Shown: positions 23,362-31,440 of the stretch, in pieces
How the letters are laid out: each line of letters begins with the position of its first letter
Numbering within the stretch: the stretch's first letter is position 1
Origin: a virus
IMG/VR virus record: IMGVR_UViG_3300026457_000038
Location: 1-36,305 of that record
DNA length: 36,305 nucleotides
Strand: one strand, 5' to 3'
Made by a program: the position numbers and the translations under genes
Notes under the pieces: model-generated
Databases searched by the model: none
Told to the model about the DNA's origin: nothing
Seen by the model: the letters and a program-made list of their open reading frames with translations, nothing else

Positions 23362-23369
23362 TATTTATA
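23362..23369 (-). promoter_or_regulatory. Perfect late promoter TATAAATA
   Basis: CTATAAATAAA on the minus strand matches the T4 late consensus at all eight positions. It overlaps the stop codon of hsp20 and lies 11 bases before the 51-residue gene. Confidence 0.75.
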
Positions 23370-23796
23370 GAACACTATAAGTTCTTTTCTTTTGATGATC
23401 TGGAATAATTCTCAATACCTCAATAGACAATAAACCATCTATAAGTTTTACATCACCAATTCTAATATCATCTGAAATTGGCCATGTTCTAGTGAATGAT
23501 CTAGAAGCAATTCCATGATGCTTATAGTTTTCTTCAGGTCTACTTTCTTTTGTTCCAGAAACTGTTAGAACATTATTTTCAGTGTAGACACTAATTTCAG
23601 ACTTTGAAAATCCTGCAACTGCAATTTCTAATCGTTGCTGACCATTCCCTAAATCTATAACATTAAATGGGGGATAATTAGTAACATGAAGATTATCTAA
23701 CCTACTAAAAAATGGATCCATTCCAATTGTTAGTCTGTCAATATCTTCAAAAAACTTTTGAATGTTAGACGTGTTGTATTTTGCGATAGTTGTCAT
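23365..23796 (-). CDS. hsp20: Small heat-shock protein, Hsp20 family
   Basis: The ATG at 23796 (MTTIAKYNTSNIQKFFEDID) has GGAGG six bases upstream; the longer in-frame start is unlikely. The 143-residue protein has the alpha-crystallin domain from about residue 40: PPFNVIDLGNGQQRLEIAVA, GFSKSEISVYTENNVLTVSG, then RSFTRTWPISDDIRIGDVKL and DGLLSIEVLRIIP. Such proteins hold unfolding proteins in soluble form. Hsp20 is a recognised T4-like cyanophage auxiliary gene, thought to help photosystem or virion protein stability during infection. It lies between the regA terminator and a late gene. Its leader can fold over the ribosome-binding site (see 23800-23846). Confidence 0.93.
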   Translation of the reverse strand: MTTIAKYNTSNIQKFFEDIDRLTIGMDPFFSRLDNLHVTNYPPFNVIDLGNGQQRLEIAVAGFSKSEISVYTENNVLTVSGTKESRPEENYKHHGIASRSFTRTWPISDDIRIGDVKLIDGLLSIEVLRIIPDHQKKRTYSVL

Positions 23797-23799
23797 TTT

Positions 23800-23846
23800 G
23801 ACCTCCAATGAGCATCTTAGTTTATGAGATCCCAGTGGGCATCTCA
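23800..23846 (-). promoter_or_regulatory. Folded hsp20 leader, candidate RNA thermometer
   Basis: On the minus strand, GATCTC (23831-23826) can pair with GAGGTC (23805-23800), which includes most of the Shine-Dalgarno, across a 20-base loop (six pairs, one G-U). The same bases can instead form a hairpin of TGAGAT with ATCTCA (23846-23841 with 23830-23825). The two structures exclude each other. A -10-like TATAAT (23859-23854) lies upstream. Cyanobacterial hsp17 has a known leader thermometer; a similar role here is inference. Confidence 0.4.
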
Positions 23847-23873
23847 TTTCATTATTATATATTTTCTTACATT

Positions 23874-23906
23874 AAAAATGGGAGTGTGGTTAGCACTCCC
23901 ATTTTA
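23874..23906 (-). terminator. Rho-independent terminator after regA
   Basis: AATGGGAGTG and CACTCCCATT form a 10-bp stem with a 7-base loop, followed on the minus strand by TTTTT. It ends the gp45-gp44-gp62-regA transcription unit. Confidence 0.92.
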
Positions 23907-23924
23907 TTCGGGTTATATCACTGA

Positions 23925-24359
23925 TTACTCGTTTTCAGGTTTAACTTTTTTGCCAATGGAATATTTACTTTCCAGTGCCCACTCATTTTTTTCTTTAAAA
24001 GAAATAACTTTGATTTGATTGAGAGGAGCAATATCTACTACTTGATCTGGATTTACAATAGAAATCAATCCCCAATCTGCAACTAGTTGAACAATTCTAT
24101 TACGTCTTTGAACATCATTGACTGTAATATTTGCATATTTTCCATCTAGAGCAAATAGTTCTTTAAAATGTGTCAGATAATATCTGCCTTGCTTATGAAG
24201 AATATGAACGGATTGATAAAGTTTCTTTTCCTTTCTAGATGCAACTCCTATTCTAGTAAGAGTCTCTCTAACTTTCAAAAAGTCATCTGGTTCGTTTAGA
24301 GTAACTTCAACCATCATAGATGGTGTCCAATTTACTTGGGGTTCATTTACATTAGTCAT
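23925..24359 (-). CDS. regA: RegA translational repressor
   Basis: RegA binds early phage mRNAs near their start codons and lowers their translation. This 144-residue protein matches T4 RegA throughout: VEVTLNEPDDFLKVRETLTR, IGVASRKEKKLYQSVHILHK, YYLTHFKELFALDG, RRNRIVQLVADWGLI and KVISFKEKNEWALESKYSIG. It has about 15 extra N-terminal residues; the ATG codons at residues 15-16 (MMVEV) are alternative starts that would match T4 better. The ATG used overlaps the gp62 stop (ATGA). As in T4 it sits at the end of the clamp-loader operon. Confidence 0.95.
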   Translation of the reverse strand: MTNVNEPQVNWTPSMMVEVTLNEPDDFLKVRETLTRIGVASRKEKKLYQSVHILHKQGRYYLTHFKELFALDGKYANITVNDVQRRNRIVQLVADWGLISIVNPDQVVDIAPLNQIKVISFKEKNEWALESKYSIGKKVKPENE

Positions 24360-24745
24360 TGTTTTTCAAATCCACGATTTTCAAGTCTATCTTTTATATA
24401 GTTTATTTGTTTTTTTGAGAGAATACTAAGAACTTGAAGTGCTTTTTCATTATTATATCCATAATATGCCTTGATATAATCTAAATCTTGTATACTTTCT
24501 TTTTTAATCCAAGGAGAAAATCCTCTTTTCATTTTACGAATACCATGCAAGTAAAAAGAATACTGCATATCTTTATCTAGATAAAAATGCTTATTCATTT
24601 CATTTGCATATAAAGTACAATCAAAATGATACGATAAAGCTTTATTTACTATGAAAGGTTCATAAGTTTTTAAATCTTCAGTCTCTAATAGATTTTCTTT
24701 AGTACTCGTTATTGTTTTTACCCAATCCCAAGGAGAAGTGCTCAT
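24356..24745 (-). CDS. 62: Clamp loader small subunit, T4 gp62
   Basis: gp62 joins four gp44 subunits to load the gp45 clamp. The start MSTSPWDWVKTITSTKENLL is the usual gp62 opening, followed by FIVNKALSYHFDCTLYANEM and a C-terminal helical stretch with KAYYGYNNEKALQVLSILSK. At 129 residues it is shorter than T4 gp62 (187), as in other cyanophages. It overlaps gp44 and regA by ATGA. No catalytic residues are expected, since ATPase activity lies in gp44. Confidence 0.92.
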   Translation of the reverse strand: MSTSPWDWVKTITSTKENLLETEDLKTYEPFIVNKALSYHFDCTLYANEMNKHFYLDKDMQYSFYLHGIRKMKRGFSPWIKKESIQDLDYIKAYYGYNNEKALQVLSILSKKQINYIKDRLENRGFEKQ

Positions 24746-25683
24746 ACAAACTCACATTCACACATAATTTCAACTAAACATGCAAGAAGATTGATTTCCT
24801 GATCCATCACAAAACCACTTTGATATTGATATTTTGCTAAAACCAAAACAGCAGCAGGAAGAGTAGATGGAACCAATACTTTATAAAGTTCATCATAAAT
24901 TTGACGTAAAACTTTACTAATATCATTGTCAATATTTAAAGTAGTCCACTTCTTGACTTCTGTGAAATTTTTAGTTTTCAGGTATTCCATTAATTCTAAA
25001 ACATTTGCATTAGATGAAGATGTTATTGAATTTAATTCTAACTTACCTGTAGATGAATACCTTTGAAGTTCATTTAGAGTTCTACGGAAATCTGGAAAAT
25101 ATTTTTGCACTAGTTGTGCAAGAACTTTCTTTTCATATTCAATATTTTCAGATTTTAAAATATTTTCAATACGTTCAAATAATGCTAGAGCCAGTTTAGG
25201 TTTTTCTTTTGTAGGAATAGTAAAATCTAATACTGAACATCTAGAATGAAGAGGTGGAAGAATTTTATTTTTGTAATTACAAGTAAAAATAAAAATACAA
25301 TTCTTTTGAAGTTTTTCAATTGCCCCACGTAAAGCAAGTTGGGCATCATGAGTTACATTGTCTGCCTCATCAATCAAAAGTATTTTTTTACCAGTATTTG
25401 TAAGTGATACTGTGGATGCATAAGTTTGAACCTTATTTCTAATAGTATCAATAAAACGTCCTTCTTCTGATCCATTAATCATCATAAAGTCCAATCCAAG
25501 TTCATTGGATAGAGCTTTAATTGTAGAAGTTTTACCTATCCCAGGAGGACCAGACAAGATTAAATTAGGAACTTCTTTAGAGTTTCTAATTTCATTAAAA
25601 AACTTCCTCAGTTCTTCGGGAAGAATACATTCATCTATGGTTTTTGGTGCATATTTTTCAACAAACAAAAAGTCATCACGCAT
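24742..25683 (-). CDS. 44: Clamp loader large subunit, T4 gp44 (AAA+ ATPase)
   Basis: It uses ATP to open the gp45 clamp and place it on primer ends. Walker A is GPPGIGKT (45-52), Walker B ILLIDEAD with DEAD at 105-108, sensor 1 is FIFTCNYKNK, and the SRC arginine-finger motif is at 147-149. EKYAPKTIDECILPEEL is the conserved N-terminus. The C-terminal helical collar follows from about 220. At 313 residues it matches T4 gp44 in size. Its ATG lies eight bases inside the end of the gene upstream. Confidence 0.96.
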   Translation of the reverse strand: MRDDFLFVEKYAPKTIDECILPEELRKFFNEIRNSKEVPNLILSGPPGIGKTSTIKALSNELGLDFMMINGSEEGRFIDTIRNKVQTYASTVSLTNTGKKILLIDEADNVTHDAQLALRGAIEKLQKNCIFIFTCNYKNKILPPLHSRCSVLDFTIPTKEKPKLALALFERIENILKSENIEYEKKVLAQLVQKYFPDFRRTLNELQRYSSTGKLELNSITSSSNANVLELMEYLKTKNFTEVKKWTTLNIDNDISKVLRQIYDELYKVLVPSTLPAAVLVLAKYQYQSGFVMDQEINLLACLVEIMCECEFV

Positions 25684-26215
25684 AATTAAAAATCCACTCA
25701 GGTAGTCTTTCAGGTTTTCTTAGGTAATTATCTTTCACCCAAGGTTTAGATGCAACATATTTTTGATATGCTTCCATTGTACTTATAGACGTATTATTTT
25801 TCAACTCATCTGGCATTGCACGAGTAAATTCTATTACATCTTGGTAATTAGAGAATAACCTATCACTTTTACTATTAAATATATCAATTGCCTGCTCAAT
25901 TGTATTCTGACAGGAATGTCTTTTATTGTAACGTTCAGTATATTCTAAGCAAAGAAATAGTCCATGGGAAAGCAACCAGGCAAGATTCCCGTAAGATTCT
26001 GATGCCCATTTAGTACATGGATGGTTACGGAATGCTCCTCGTTTGGTGCTATAAGGATTTCCATCTACTTTGTTAATTGTTCCCCAATTATAATACCAAT
26101 CCGAATATATCACAGAGACCATTTGACAGGTCTCTAAGGGCATTTTTACAATATGTTTATCGGGAAGTTGTTCAGCAGATTTTTTTGGACATTGATCTAC
26201 AACAAAAATGTTCAT
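25676..26215 (-). CDS. Conserved cyanophage hypothetical protein in the clamp-loader operon (179 aa)
   Basis: The sequence opens MNIFVVDQCPKKSAEQLPDK and continues HIVKMPLETCQMVSVIYSDW. Later segments are HPCTKWASESYGNLAWLLSH, GLFLCLEYTERYNKRH and a C-terminal KPERLPEWIFNYA. I recall this pattern as a widespread family in marine T4-like phages, without a name or known activity. Conserved-looking DKH, HPC, W and Y residues suggest a soluble enzyme or nucleic-acid protein. It overlaps gp44 by eight bases and sits between gp44 and the HExxH protein. Its persistence in a replication operon hints at a replication or nucleotide role (inference). Confidence 0.8.
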   Translation of the reverse strand: MNIFVVDQCPKKSAEQLPDKHIVKMPLETCQMVSVIYSDWYYNWGTINKVDGNPYSTKRGAFRNHPCTKWASESYGNLAWLLSHGLFLCLEYTERYNKRHSCQNTIEQAIDIFNSKSDRLFSNYQDVIEFTRAMPDELKNNTSISTMEAYQKYVASKPWVKDNYLRKPERLPEWIFNYA

Positions 26216-26221
26216 AACAAA

Positions 26222-26632
26222 TTAAAAACAGTATTTTTTCAAATAACTTGAAACCAACTCAGGTTTATCTTCCAAATAATAAGATTCCATTTCATAAACA
26301 CTTGCAGAAGTTCCATAATTTACAGAACGATTTACATCATTCAATTTTTCAGAACTAAGTGTAATGTCTTTTATATTAATTGGACCACCTTTACATGATT
26401 GTACAACATGAACAGCTTCATGGTATACAGTTTCATTTACATAATGTGATACTGGACTGATATTATTTTTAATGTTATCTGTGCAAATTACAAAATTGGG
26501 ACTTTTAGTATATCCAAACAAATCTTTATATTTTTTACAAATAGGAGGATTTTCCTGAATTCTAAAGTTTTTTAGCATAACACTGCTGATGATTTCTCTA
26601 CCTATAGGTGTTAGATAAAACAAAAAGTCCAT
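26222..26632 (-). CDS. Possible zinc metallopeptidase-like protein (HExxH)
   Basis: Residues 70-79 read YHEAVHVVQS, the HExxH zinc-binding signature, with His71 and His75 as ligands and Glu72 as the base. A glutamate-rich helix, YEMESYYLED (113-122), could give the third ligand (Glu114 or Glu116), a gluzincin-like order. The protein is short (136 residues) and mixed alpha/beta. It has no signal peptide, so action would be in the host cytoplasm. It lies between gp45 and the unknown gene upstream of gp44. Substrate unknown; a structural zinc fold without activity is also possible. Confidence 0.75.
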   Translation of the reverse strand: MDFLFYLTPIGREIISSVMLKNFRIQENPPICKKYKDLFGYTKSPNFVICTDNIKNNISPVSHYVNETVYHEAVHVVQSCKGGPINIKDITLSSEKLNDVNRSVNYGTSASVYEMESYYLEDKPELVSSYLKKYCF

Positions 26633-26640
26633 AATAAAAA

Positions 26641-27309
26641 TTAAGAGATGAAGGAACTATCACTCTCAAGACCAACAAAATAAGTCAAATCAAAATTCTG
26701 ATTTGTAAACTCTGCAATGAATTGCCTTGAGATAACTACGTTATAGGATCCAGGAATAATCCGCAAGTTTTCAATTTTGAAGTTCAAGCAAAACTCATCC
26801 TCAGTCTCACCCACAACAATAGATACTTCATTAGATGTAACATTTTCTTTCTGTCGAACTTGCAATTCGATTTTTCCATCTTCCCCAACTACTGAAAGGT
26901 CAGGAAGACCAAAAACAGATGAAGCTCGAACTAATTTTTCAAATTGTGCTTCATCAATTTGGAAACAAATATCTTTAGAAGGGAGAACAATATCTTTATT
27001 TTCAGGTGCGAAAATAAGAGTAGGATCAGTTAGAAAATATTTAATGGTATGACTTCCTTGCTTCACCAATACGCAATTTTCTTCAGAAAAATCTAGTTGT
27101 GGATTATCATAAAGTTTCAGACCATTAAGAAATTGATTCAGATCATAAATTGCAAATTCATTATCAAATTCTTCTGCAACTTTTGCAGATGCAGCAATAT
27201 TTCCAGACATTGCAATAGTTCTGATGACATTACCTTTTCGAATGTAGATACTAGGATTAATAGTCGAAAAGTTTTTTAAAATAGAAATAGTATTTTCAGA
27301 AAGTTTCAT
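26641..27309 (-). CDS. 45: Sliding clamp, T4 gp45
   Basis: gp45 is a trimeric ring that tethers gp43 to DNA; in T4 it also activates gp55-dependent late transcription. The start MKLSENTISILKNFSTINPS matches T4 gp45 (MKLSKDTTALLKNFATIN), and AIYDLNQFLNGLKLYDNP continues the match. At 222 residues it is the usual length. The ATG at 27309 overlaps the stop of the DUF3310-type gene (TGATG). With gp55 encoded at 30.9-31.4 kb, the late-transcription coupling known in T4 probably also operates here. Confidence 0.95.
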   Translation of the reverse strand: MKLSENTISILKNFSTINPSIYIRKGNVIRTIAMSGNIAASAKVAEEFDNEFAIYDLNQFLNGLKLYDNPQLDFSEENCVLVKQGSHTIKYFLTDPTLIFAPENKDIVLPSKDICFQIDEAQFEKLVRASSVFGLPDLSVVGEDGKIELQVRQKENVTSNEVSIVVGETEDEFCLNFKIENLRIIPGSYNVVISRQFIAEFTNQNFDLTYFVGLESDSSFIS

Positions 27310-27779
27310 CACTTGTTTTCAATAAGGTTAAGATGATTGATCAGGAGAATAGTGTAATGCAGTACTTTAAAGAGATCTGCACGAGGAGTTCCTTTGGTAT
27401 CGTAACGATCAATATACTTAGTTACATTACCAGCACAAAACCCTTCACGACGATTGTGTTTGATCTTGTCTAGTGTTTGTTCATTTCCACCACCAGTTCG
27501 ATCTACATAATGCTGTCGATATGTACCTTTAATATATTCTTCTAGTTGCTTTATAATTTTATCTTCATTATATTTCCAAAAACCATTTGCATTTTCATTA
27601 GTCATAGGACTTCCAGCACTAGAACCTGACATTGTATTAAATGTAATATAATCTGAATTGTAAGAATTAGAATTAAAACTCAAATAGTCTTCCCCTCCTA
27701 AAATTGTAGTATCCGCATAAGGTGAAGGTAAAGAAGATGAAATTCCAATGTAATCATTGATCATGTCAAAGTTTTCCAT
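27309..27779 (-). CDS. DUF3310-type protein
   Basis: I chose the ATG at 27779 (MENFDMINDYIGISSSLPSP) over an in-frame TTG 15 bases earlier. The first 75 residues are Ser/Asn/Gly-rich with little structure. From about residue 80 the DUF3310 pattern appears: YRQHYVDRTGGGNEQTLDKI, then GFCAGNVTKYIDRYDTKGTP and RADLFKVLHYTILLINHL. This family is common in phages and sometimes annotated as nucleotide-kinase-like, without a proven reaction. It is the first gene after the sigma70-like promoter at 27829-27801 and overlaps the gp45 start. The low-complexity N-terminal extension is unusual for the family. Confidence 0.85.
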   Translation of the reverse strand: MENFDMINDYIGISSSLPSPYADTTILGGEDYLSFNSNSYNSDYITFNTMSGSSAGSPMTNENANGFWKYNEDKIIKQLEEYIKGTYRQHYVDRTGGGNEQTLDKIKHNRREGFCAGNVTKYIDRYDTKGTPRADLFKVLHYTILLINHLNLIENK

Positions 27780-27800
27780 AATTGCTTTTATCAAGAATAA

Positions 27801-27829
27801 AGTATAGTAAGTTTCGGGTTAAAAGTCAA
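27801..27829 (-). promoter_or_regulatory. Sigma70-like promoter of the gp45-gp44-gp62-regA unit
   Basis: On the minus strand TTGACT (27829-27824) and TATACT (27806-27801), each one base off consensus, are exactly 17 bases apart. The first gene starts 22 bases downstream. The -35 overlaps the stop of gp46. Confidence 0.65.
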
Positions 27830-29541
27830 GAGAAAAATTTGGAGAATCCATTAACTTTTTTTACCTCTAATACCCTTTCAAATTTATCTGTAAGGTCATC
27901 GATTCTATGAGAAATTATAAAAATATTAGAATCTTGAATTGCGTATTTAATTATTTTAAGTAAGTATTCTGTTCCTTCAGTATCCAACGAACTATCAAAA
28001 ATTTCATCTAGGAAAAGTAAATTGCAATTTACCGAATTCTTCATTCTAGCAACCTCTCTCCATGCAAATAAAATGGATAAGGATATTCTTTGTTTTTCAC
28101 CCTCACTAAAAGATCCATAAGAAAAATCTTCATGGACTGGTGTATTAACACTTTCTTTAAATTCTTCATCTAAAGAAAAATTAATAAACAAATCCATCAT
28201 TTGGAGATATCTGTTTATTTGCTGATTTATTATTGGCAAATATTTTTGAATTATTTTGGATTTTATTCCACCATCTTTCATAAGAAGATGTGCAAATTCA
28301 AAGTAATGAAGTGCTTCATTACATTGAGACTTTACTTTATCCAACTTATCTTCTTCTTTCATCATATCTCTTAAAATTTTTACTTCTTTGCTTTCATTTT
28401 TATTTTTGCTAAGAAGATTCTCAATTTCTTTTTCAAGTTCTAACTTCTGTTTATTATATTGTTTTATTGTAGAATTGTTGACAGTAATATTTGATGTTAT
28501 GTTACTGATGTCTTTGGTTATATTTTTAACTATACTTTCTCTATTCTCTTCTTCCAAAATAGCATCTTGCAATTCGATAAATCCTTCTTCTATTTTTTGA
28601 AGTTGAATGTCGATTTCTTTTACTTTTTCTTCTCTAAAATCAACTTGTAAGTGTGTCTTACAAGTTGGGCAAATTTCATTTTCGTTAAAAAAATCTTTCT
28701 CTTCTTCAAAAATAGATTTTTTAGTTTCTAATTTACCACGTATTCCAGATAATTGTTTTAATTTTTTAGATGAAAAAGAAATTGAATTTAATTTTTCTTG
28801 CTCAATTTCAATAGATTTTAAATATTCATCATTCAATTTAATCAATTCCTGCACTTGGAAATCCAACTCACCAATCTTATTTTTATGTTTAGTGATAATA
28901 TCTTTACTGTTATTTTTAAGTGTTTCAATAAAGACTTTTTGCATTTCAATTTTGTCTTTGATTGATGAAATATTTGAATCTATTTCTTTAGACTTTCTTT
29001 CCAAACCTTTAATTTTATCTTTTAATACAATGTTCATTGAAGAAAAGATTTTAATGTCCAATAATTCTTCCACTAAATCTCTACGATCAGAAGAAGACAA
29101 TTGCATAAATGGTATAAAATTACTACTCCCAAGAACAACAACCTGCATGAAAGTTTTGTAACTCATTTTTAGAATTACTTGTTCCAAATATTTTTGTTGA
29201 TCTTTCACTGCAGAAAGTTCTTCTTGCAAATTACCATTTATCCAAATTTCAAAAATATTTGGAGAAATTCCTCTTACAATTTTGTAGTCTTTACCCTCGT
29301 TTGAAAAATAAACTTCGACTACACAATCTTTTTTATTTCTACTATTGACCAATAGTTTTTTTGTTGTGTTTCTATTAGATTTACCGTACAGACCAAATAC
29401 TAAAGCAGAGTGTAGTGTAGTCTTACCCTCTCCATTTTTTCCTACTATTAATGTAGTTTTTGTGTCAGTAAAACATATTTCAGTAAATTGATTTCCAGTA
29501 CTTAAAAAGTTTTTATATTTTATTTTCTGAATACAGAGCAT
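27826..29541 (-). CDS. 46: Recombination nuclease subunit, T4 gp46 (Rad50-like)
   Basis: With gp47 it resects DNA ends for recombination-dependent replication and host DNA breakdown. Walker A is VGKNGEGKTT (33-42). A long coiled coil (about 170-420) carries a zinc hook CPTC (291-294). The C-terminal lobe has the ABC signature SEGEKQR and Walker B LLFLDEIFDSSLD, ending with an IISHR switch motif. At 571 residues it matches T4 gp46. It overlaps the DUF3110-type gene by 29 bases. The antisense ORF of 184 codons here is a shadow of the coiled-coil coding. Confidence 0.95.
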   Translation of the reverse strand: MLCIQKIKYKNFLSTGNQFTEICFTDTKTTLIVGKNGEGKTTLHSALVFGLYGKSNRNTTKKLLVNSRNKKDCVVEVYFSNEGKDYKIVRGISPNIFEIWINGNLQEELSAVKDQQKYLEQVILKMSYKTFMQVVVLGSSNFIPFMQLSSSDRRDLVEELLDIKIFSSMNIVLKDKIKGLERKSKEIDSNISSIKDKIEMQKVFIETLKNNSKDIITKHKNKIGELDFQVQELIKLNDEYLKSIEIEQEKLNSISFSSKKLKQLSGIRGKLETKKSIFEEEKDFFNENEICPTCKTHLQVDFREEKVKEIDIQLQKIEEGFIELQDAILEEENRESIVKNITKDISNITSNITVNNSTIKQYNKQKLELEKEIENLLSKNKNESKEVKILRDMMKEEDKLDKVKSQCNEALHYFEFAHLLMKDGGIKSKIIQKYLPIINQQINRYLQMMDLFINFSLDEEFKESVNTPVHEDFSYGSFSEGEKQRISLSILFAWREVARMKNSVNCNLLFLDEIFDSSLDTEGTEYLLKIIKYAIQDSNIFIISHRIDDLTDKFERVLEVKKVNGFSKFFS

Positions 29542-29797
29542 CTTCTTTTGGGGGGATCACGAAATCATCAGGTTTTACAACCACGTAGTGGTAATTATAC
29601 ATTTCACACGTCTTTATTGCAAGTTCATCCTCTACTTCTATTACTTCCATTTCAGGATAATCATCTGCTTCCAATAATCCAGCATATCTAATTGCATCAT
29701 CTTCTTCTTCAAAAAAACACAAGGTTTTGTCACCATGTTCATCAATTACTGCATATGCACCTTCATCCTTTTTACCACTAATTGTAATTATATACAT
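29513..29797 (-). CDS. DUF3110-type protein
   Basis: The sequence MYIITISGKKDEGAYAVIDE, then FFEEEDDAIRYAGLLEADDY, MEVIEVEDELAIKTCEMYNY and VVVKPDDFVIPP is the DUF3110 pattern of cyanobacteria and their phages. It is acidic and about 94 residues long. Function is unknown; the beta-alpha-beta pattern with VIEV and VVVKP strands suggests a small ferredoxin-like fold. In cyanomyoviruses it commonly sits between gp47 and gp46, as here. It overlaps the gp46 start, so a fixed stoichiometry with the nuclease is possible. Confidence 0.85.
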   Translation of the reverse strand: MYIITISGKKDEGAYAVIDEHGDKTLCFFEEEDDAIRYAGLLEADDYPEMEVIEVEDELAIKTCEMYNYHYVVVKPDDFVIPPKEDALYSENKI

Positions 29798-29836
29798 GCA
29801 TTAGTTCCCCATCTGTAAAAGTGCATATGAAAAATA

Positions 29837-30886
29837 TTATGCGATTTCTAATTCTATTGCCTCTTTATAAACATCTTGCAATATTTTTTTAACTTTATTT
29901 TTGTTTAAGTTAAAATCTGCATCTTCGATATATTTATTAAGAATACTCAAAGTATCCTCGGAATCAATATTGATGATATCCACACGTTCAGATTCCAAAT
30001 CAACAGTTTCAGATATTTTAAGATCTACAATATTTCTTTTTAAAATTTCTGAAATGAATTTTTCATATTGAAGTTGATTAGTTCTTTGTTGCACTAAAAC
30101 TTTTACATTTTTATTTTCTAAAGTAGAAAAGTCAAATTTTTTATAATCAAGATCAGAATAATAGATTTTTTCATACATGTAATATGGATTTTCTATAAAT
30201 TCTATCTCATAAGTTTCTGTATCAAAAATACTAAATCCTCTTTTATCATTCACATCTGACCAGAACATCTGATATGGATTTCCCAGATAAAATATTTTTC
30301 CATCGTTACTGCGAGTATGATAATGACCAGAATATACTCTATCAAATTTTTCAAATTTTTCCACACTCATACCATGAGTTTGAGGGTGTCCTGGGAATAA
30401 GGAAAATCCTTGAAGTTCCAAATGACCAAAAACAACTTTTGCTTTTGTATTTTGAATTAGTTCAAATGTTCTCTGCTCATTATCTTTACAAATCCATGGA
30501 AGCATCAAACAGTCCAGTCCACCAATATTATATTCTTTAGGATCTGTTATTGGAATTATATTATCATAATGATACAAAAGAGTTTCAACTGAATTTATAG
30601 TGTTAGTATTCTTGTGGTATGCATCATGATTTCCCATGATTTGATAGACTTCAATACTTAAGTCTCTAAATTTATTATAAACTACTCTCTGTGCCCACTC
30701 TAGTCCCCAGTAATCGACTCCTCTACGATTATCAAAAGCATCCCCCATATGAATGACATGGGTGATCTTACGGTCTTCTAGAGTAGGGAAAAACACATTA
30801 CTATAAAATCGTTCAAAATAATCATGATATACTTTGCTAGATTTTTTAAAGCAAAAGTGAGTGTCCGTAATTACTGCTACTTTCAT
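29837..30886 (-). CDS. 47: Recombination nuclease subunit, T4 gp47 (Mre11-like)
   Basis: gp47 is the metallophosphoesterase half of the gp46-gp47 nuclease. Metal-binding motifs appear in order: MKVAVITDTHF (Asp8, His10), HMGDAFDNRR, IMGNHDAYH, FGHLELQG and SGHYHTR. The rest (about 215-349) is the capping domain and helical tail. At 349 residues it matches T4 gp47 (339). It follows gp55 by 23 bases and precedes the DUF3110-type gene by 39 bases. Confidence 0.95.
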   Translation of the reverse strand: MKVAVITDTHFCFKKSSKVYHDYFERFYSNVFFPTLEDRKITHVIHMGDAFDNRRGVDYWGLEWAQRVVYNKFRDLSIEVYQIMGNHDAYHKNTNTINSVETLLYHYDNIIPITDPKEYNIGGLDCLMLPWICKDNEQRTFELIQNTKAKVVFGHLELQGFSLFPGHPQTHGMSVEKFEKFDRVYSGHYHTRSNDGKIFYLGNPYQMFWSDVNDKRGFSIFDTETYEIEFIENPYYMYEKIYYSDLDYKKFDFSTLENKNVKVLVQQRTNQLQYEKFISEILKRNIVDLKISETVDLESERVDIINIDSEDTLSILNKYIEDADFNLNKNKVKKILQDVYKEAIELEIA

Positions 30887-30909
30887 TATTTTTATAAATT
30901 AAATCAAAA

Positions 30910-31389
30910 TCAATAATACTTAGAATAAACAGCATCTTTAATAGAATTATAATCTGAACTGCTGTAATGTTCATCTGCTGTGAAAACTTCATCAAAAGAA
31001 GTTCTTTCTAGAATTTTTTCTTTTATTTCCACTTGCTTCTTTTCTCTACCAATCCTACGAAGAAATGCGTAGTAAACTATTTGAGTAAAATATGCAAAAG
31101 GATTACTACGAGTTACGTCAAAATTATGAATATATTGAACACAATTTTCAACTCCATCTGAAATCATATCATCACGATACATATAATTTACGAAATTTGG
31201 ACGATATGAAAGGTGGGTTGCAATTTTTAAAAAGCAATCTCCAAGATAATTTGGTATTCTTGGTTTCGGTTGTCCATTTTCTTTAGCAATGTCTACCTTC
31301 CTTTTGTAAGCAATGAGTGCATCATGGAAATCTTTATTGTTTACATAGTGGACATTTTTTTGTTTTTTATTCATAACCTGATTTAACAT
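30910..31389 (-). CDS. 55: Late sigma factor, T4 gp55
   Basis: gp55 directs host RNA polymerase to TATAAATA late promoters, the motif seen before the late genes of this window. Recognisable segments: RIPNYLGDCFLKIATHLSYR, DDMISDGVENCVQYIHNFD (sigma region 2-like -10 recognition), NPFAYFTQIVYYAFLRRIGR and a tail with ERTSFDEVFTADEHYSSSDY. The length (159) is slightly below T4 gp55 (185). The ATG at 31374 is an alternative start; neither has a strong ribosome-binding site. Its upstream region carries both a sigma70-like promoter and a TATAAATA motif, so it may promote its own late expression. Confidence 0.93.
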   Translation of the reverse strand: MLNQVMNKKQKNVHYVNNKDFHDALIAYKRKVDIAKENGQPKPRIPNYLGDCFLKIATHLSYRPNFVNYMYRDDMISDGVENCVQYIHNFDVTRSNPFAYFTQIVYYAFLRRIGREKKQVEIKEKILERTSFDEVFTADEHYSSSDYNSIKDAVYSKYY

Positions 31390-31410
31390 GTTGTATTTTA
31401 TTTTTTTATG

Positions 31411-31440
31411 ATTTTAATCTCAAAATAATTAATAAGTCAA
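31411..31440 (-). promoter_or_regulatory. Sigma70-like promoter of the gp55-gp47-gp46 unit
   Basis: On the minus strand TTGACT (31440-31435) and TAAAAT (31416-31411) are 18 bases apart, with each hexamer one base from consensus. The gp55 ATG is 22 bases downstream of the -10. Confidence 0.5.

Noticed and set aside
28607-29161. 184-codon plus-strand ORF inside gp46
   Set aside because: It is antisense to the coiled-coil part of gp46. The product is Ser/Phe/Leu-rich, as expected from the reverse of Lys/Glu/Asn coding.
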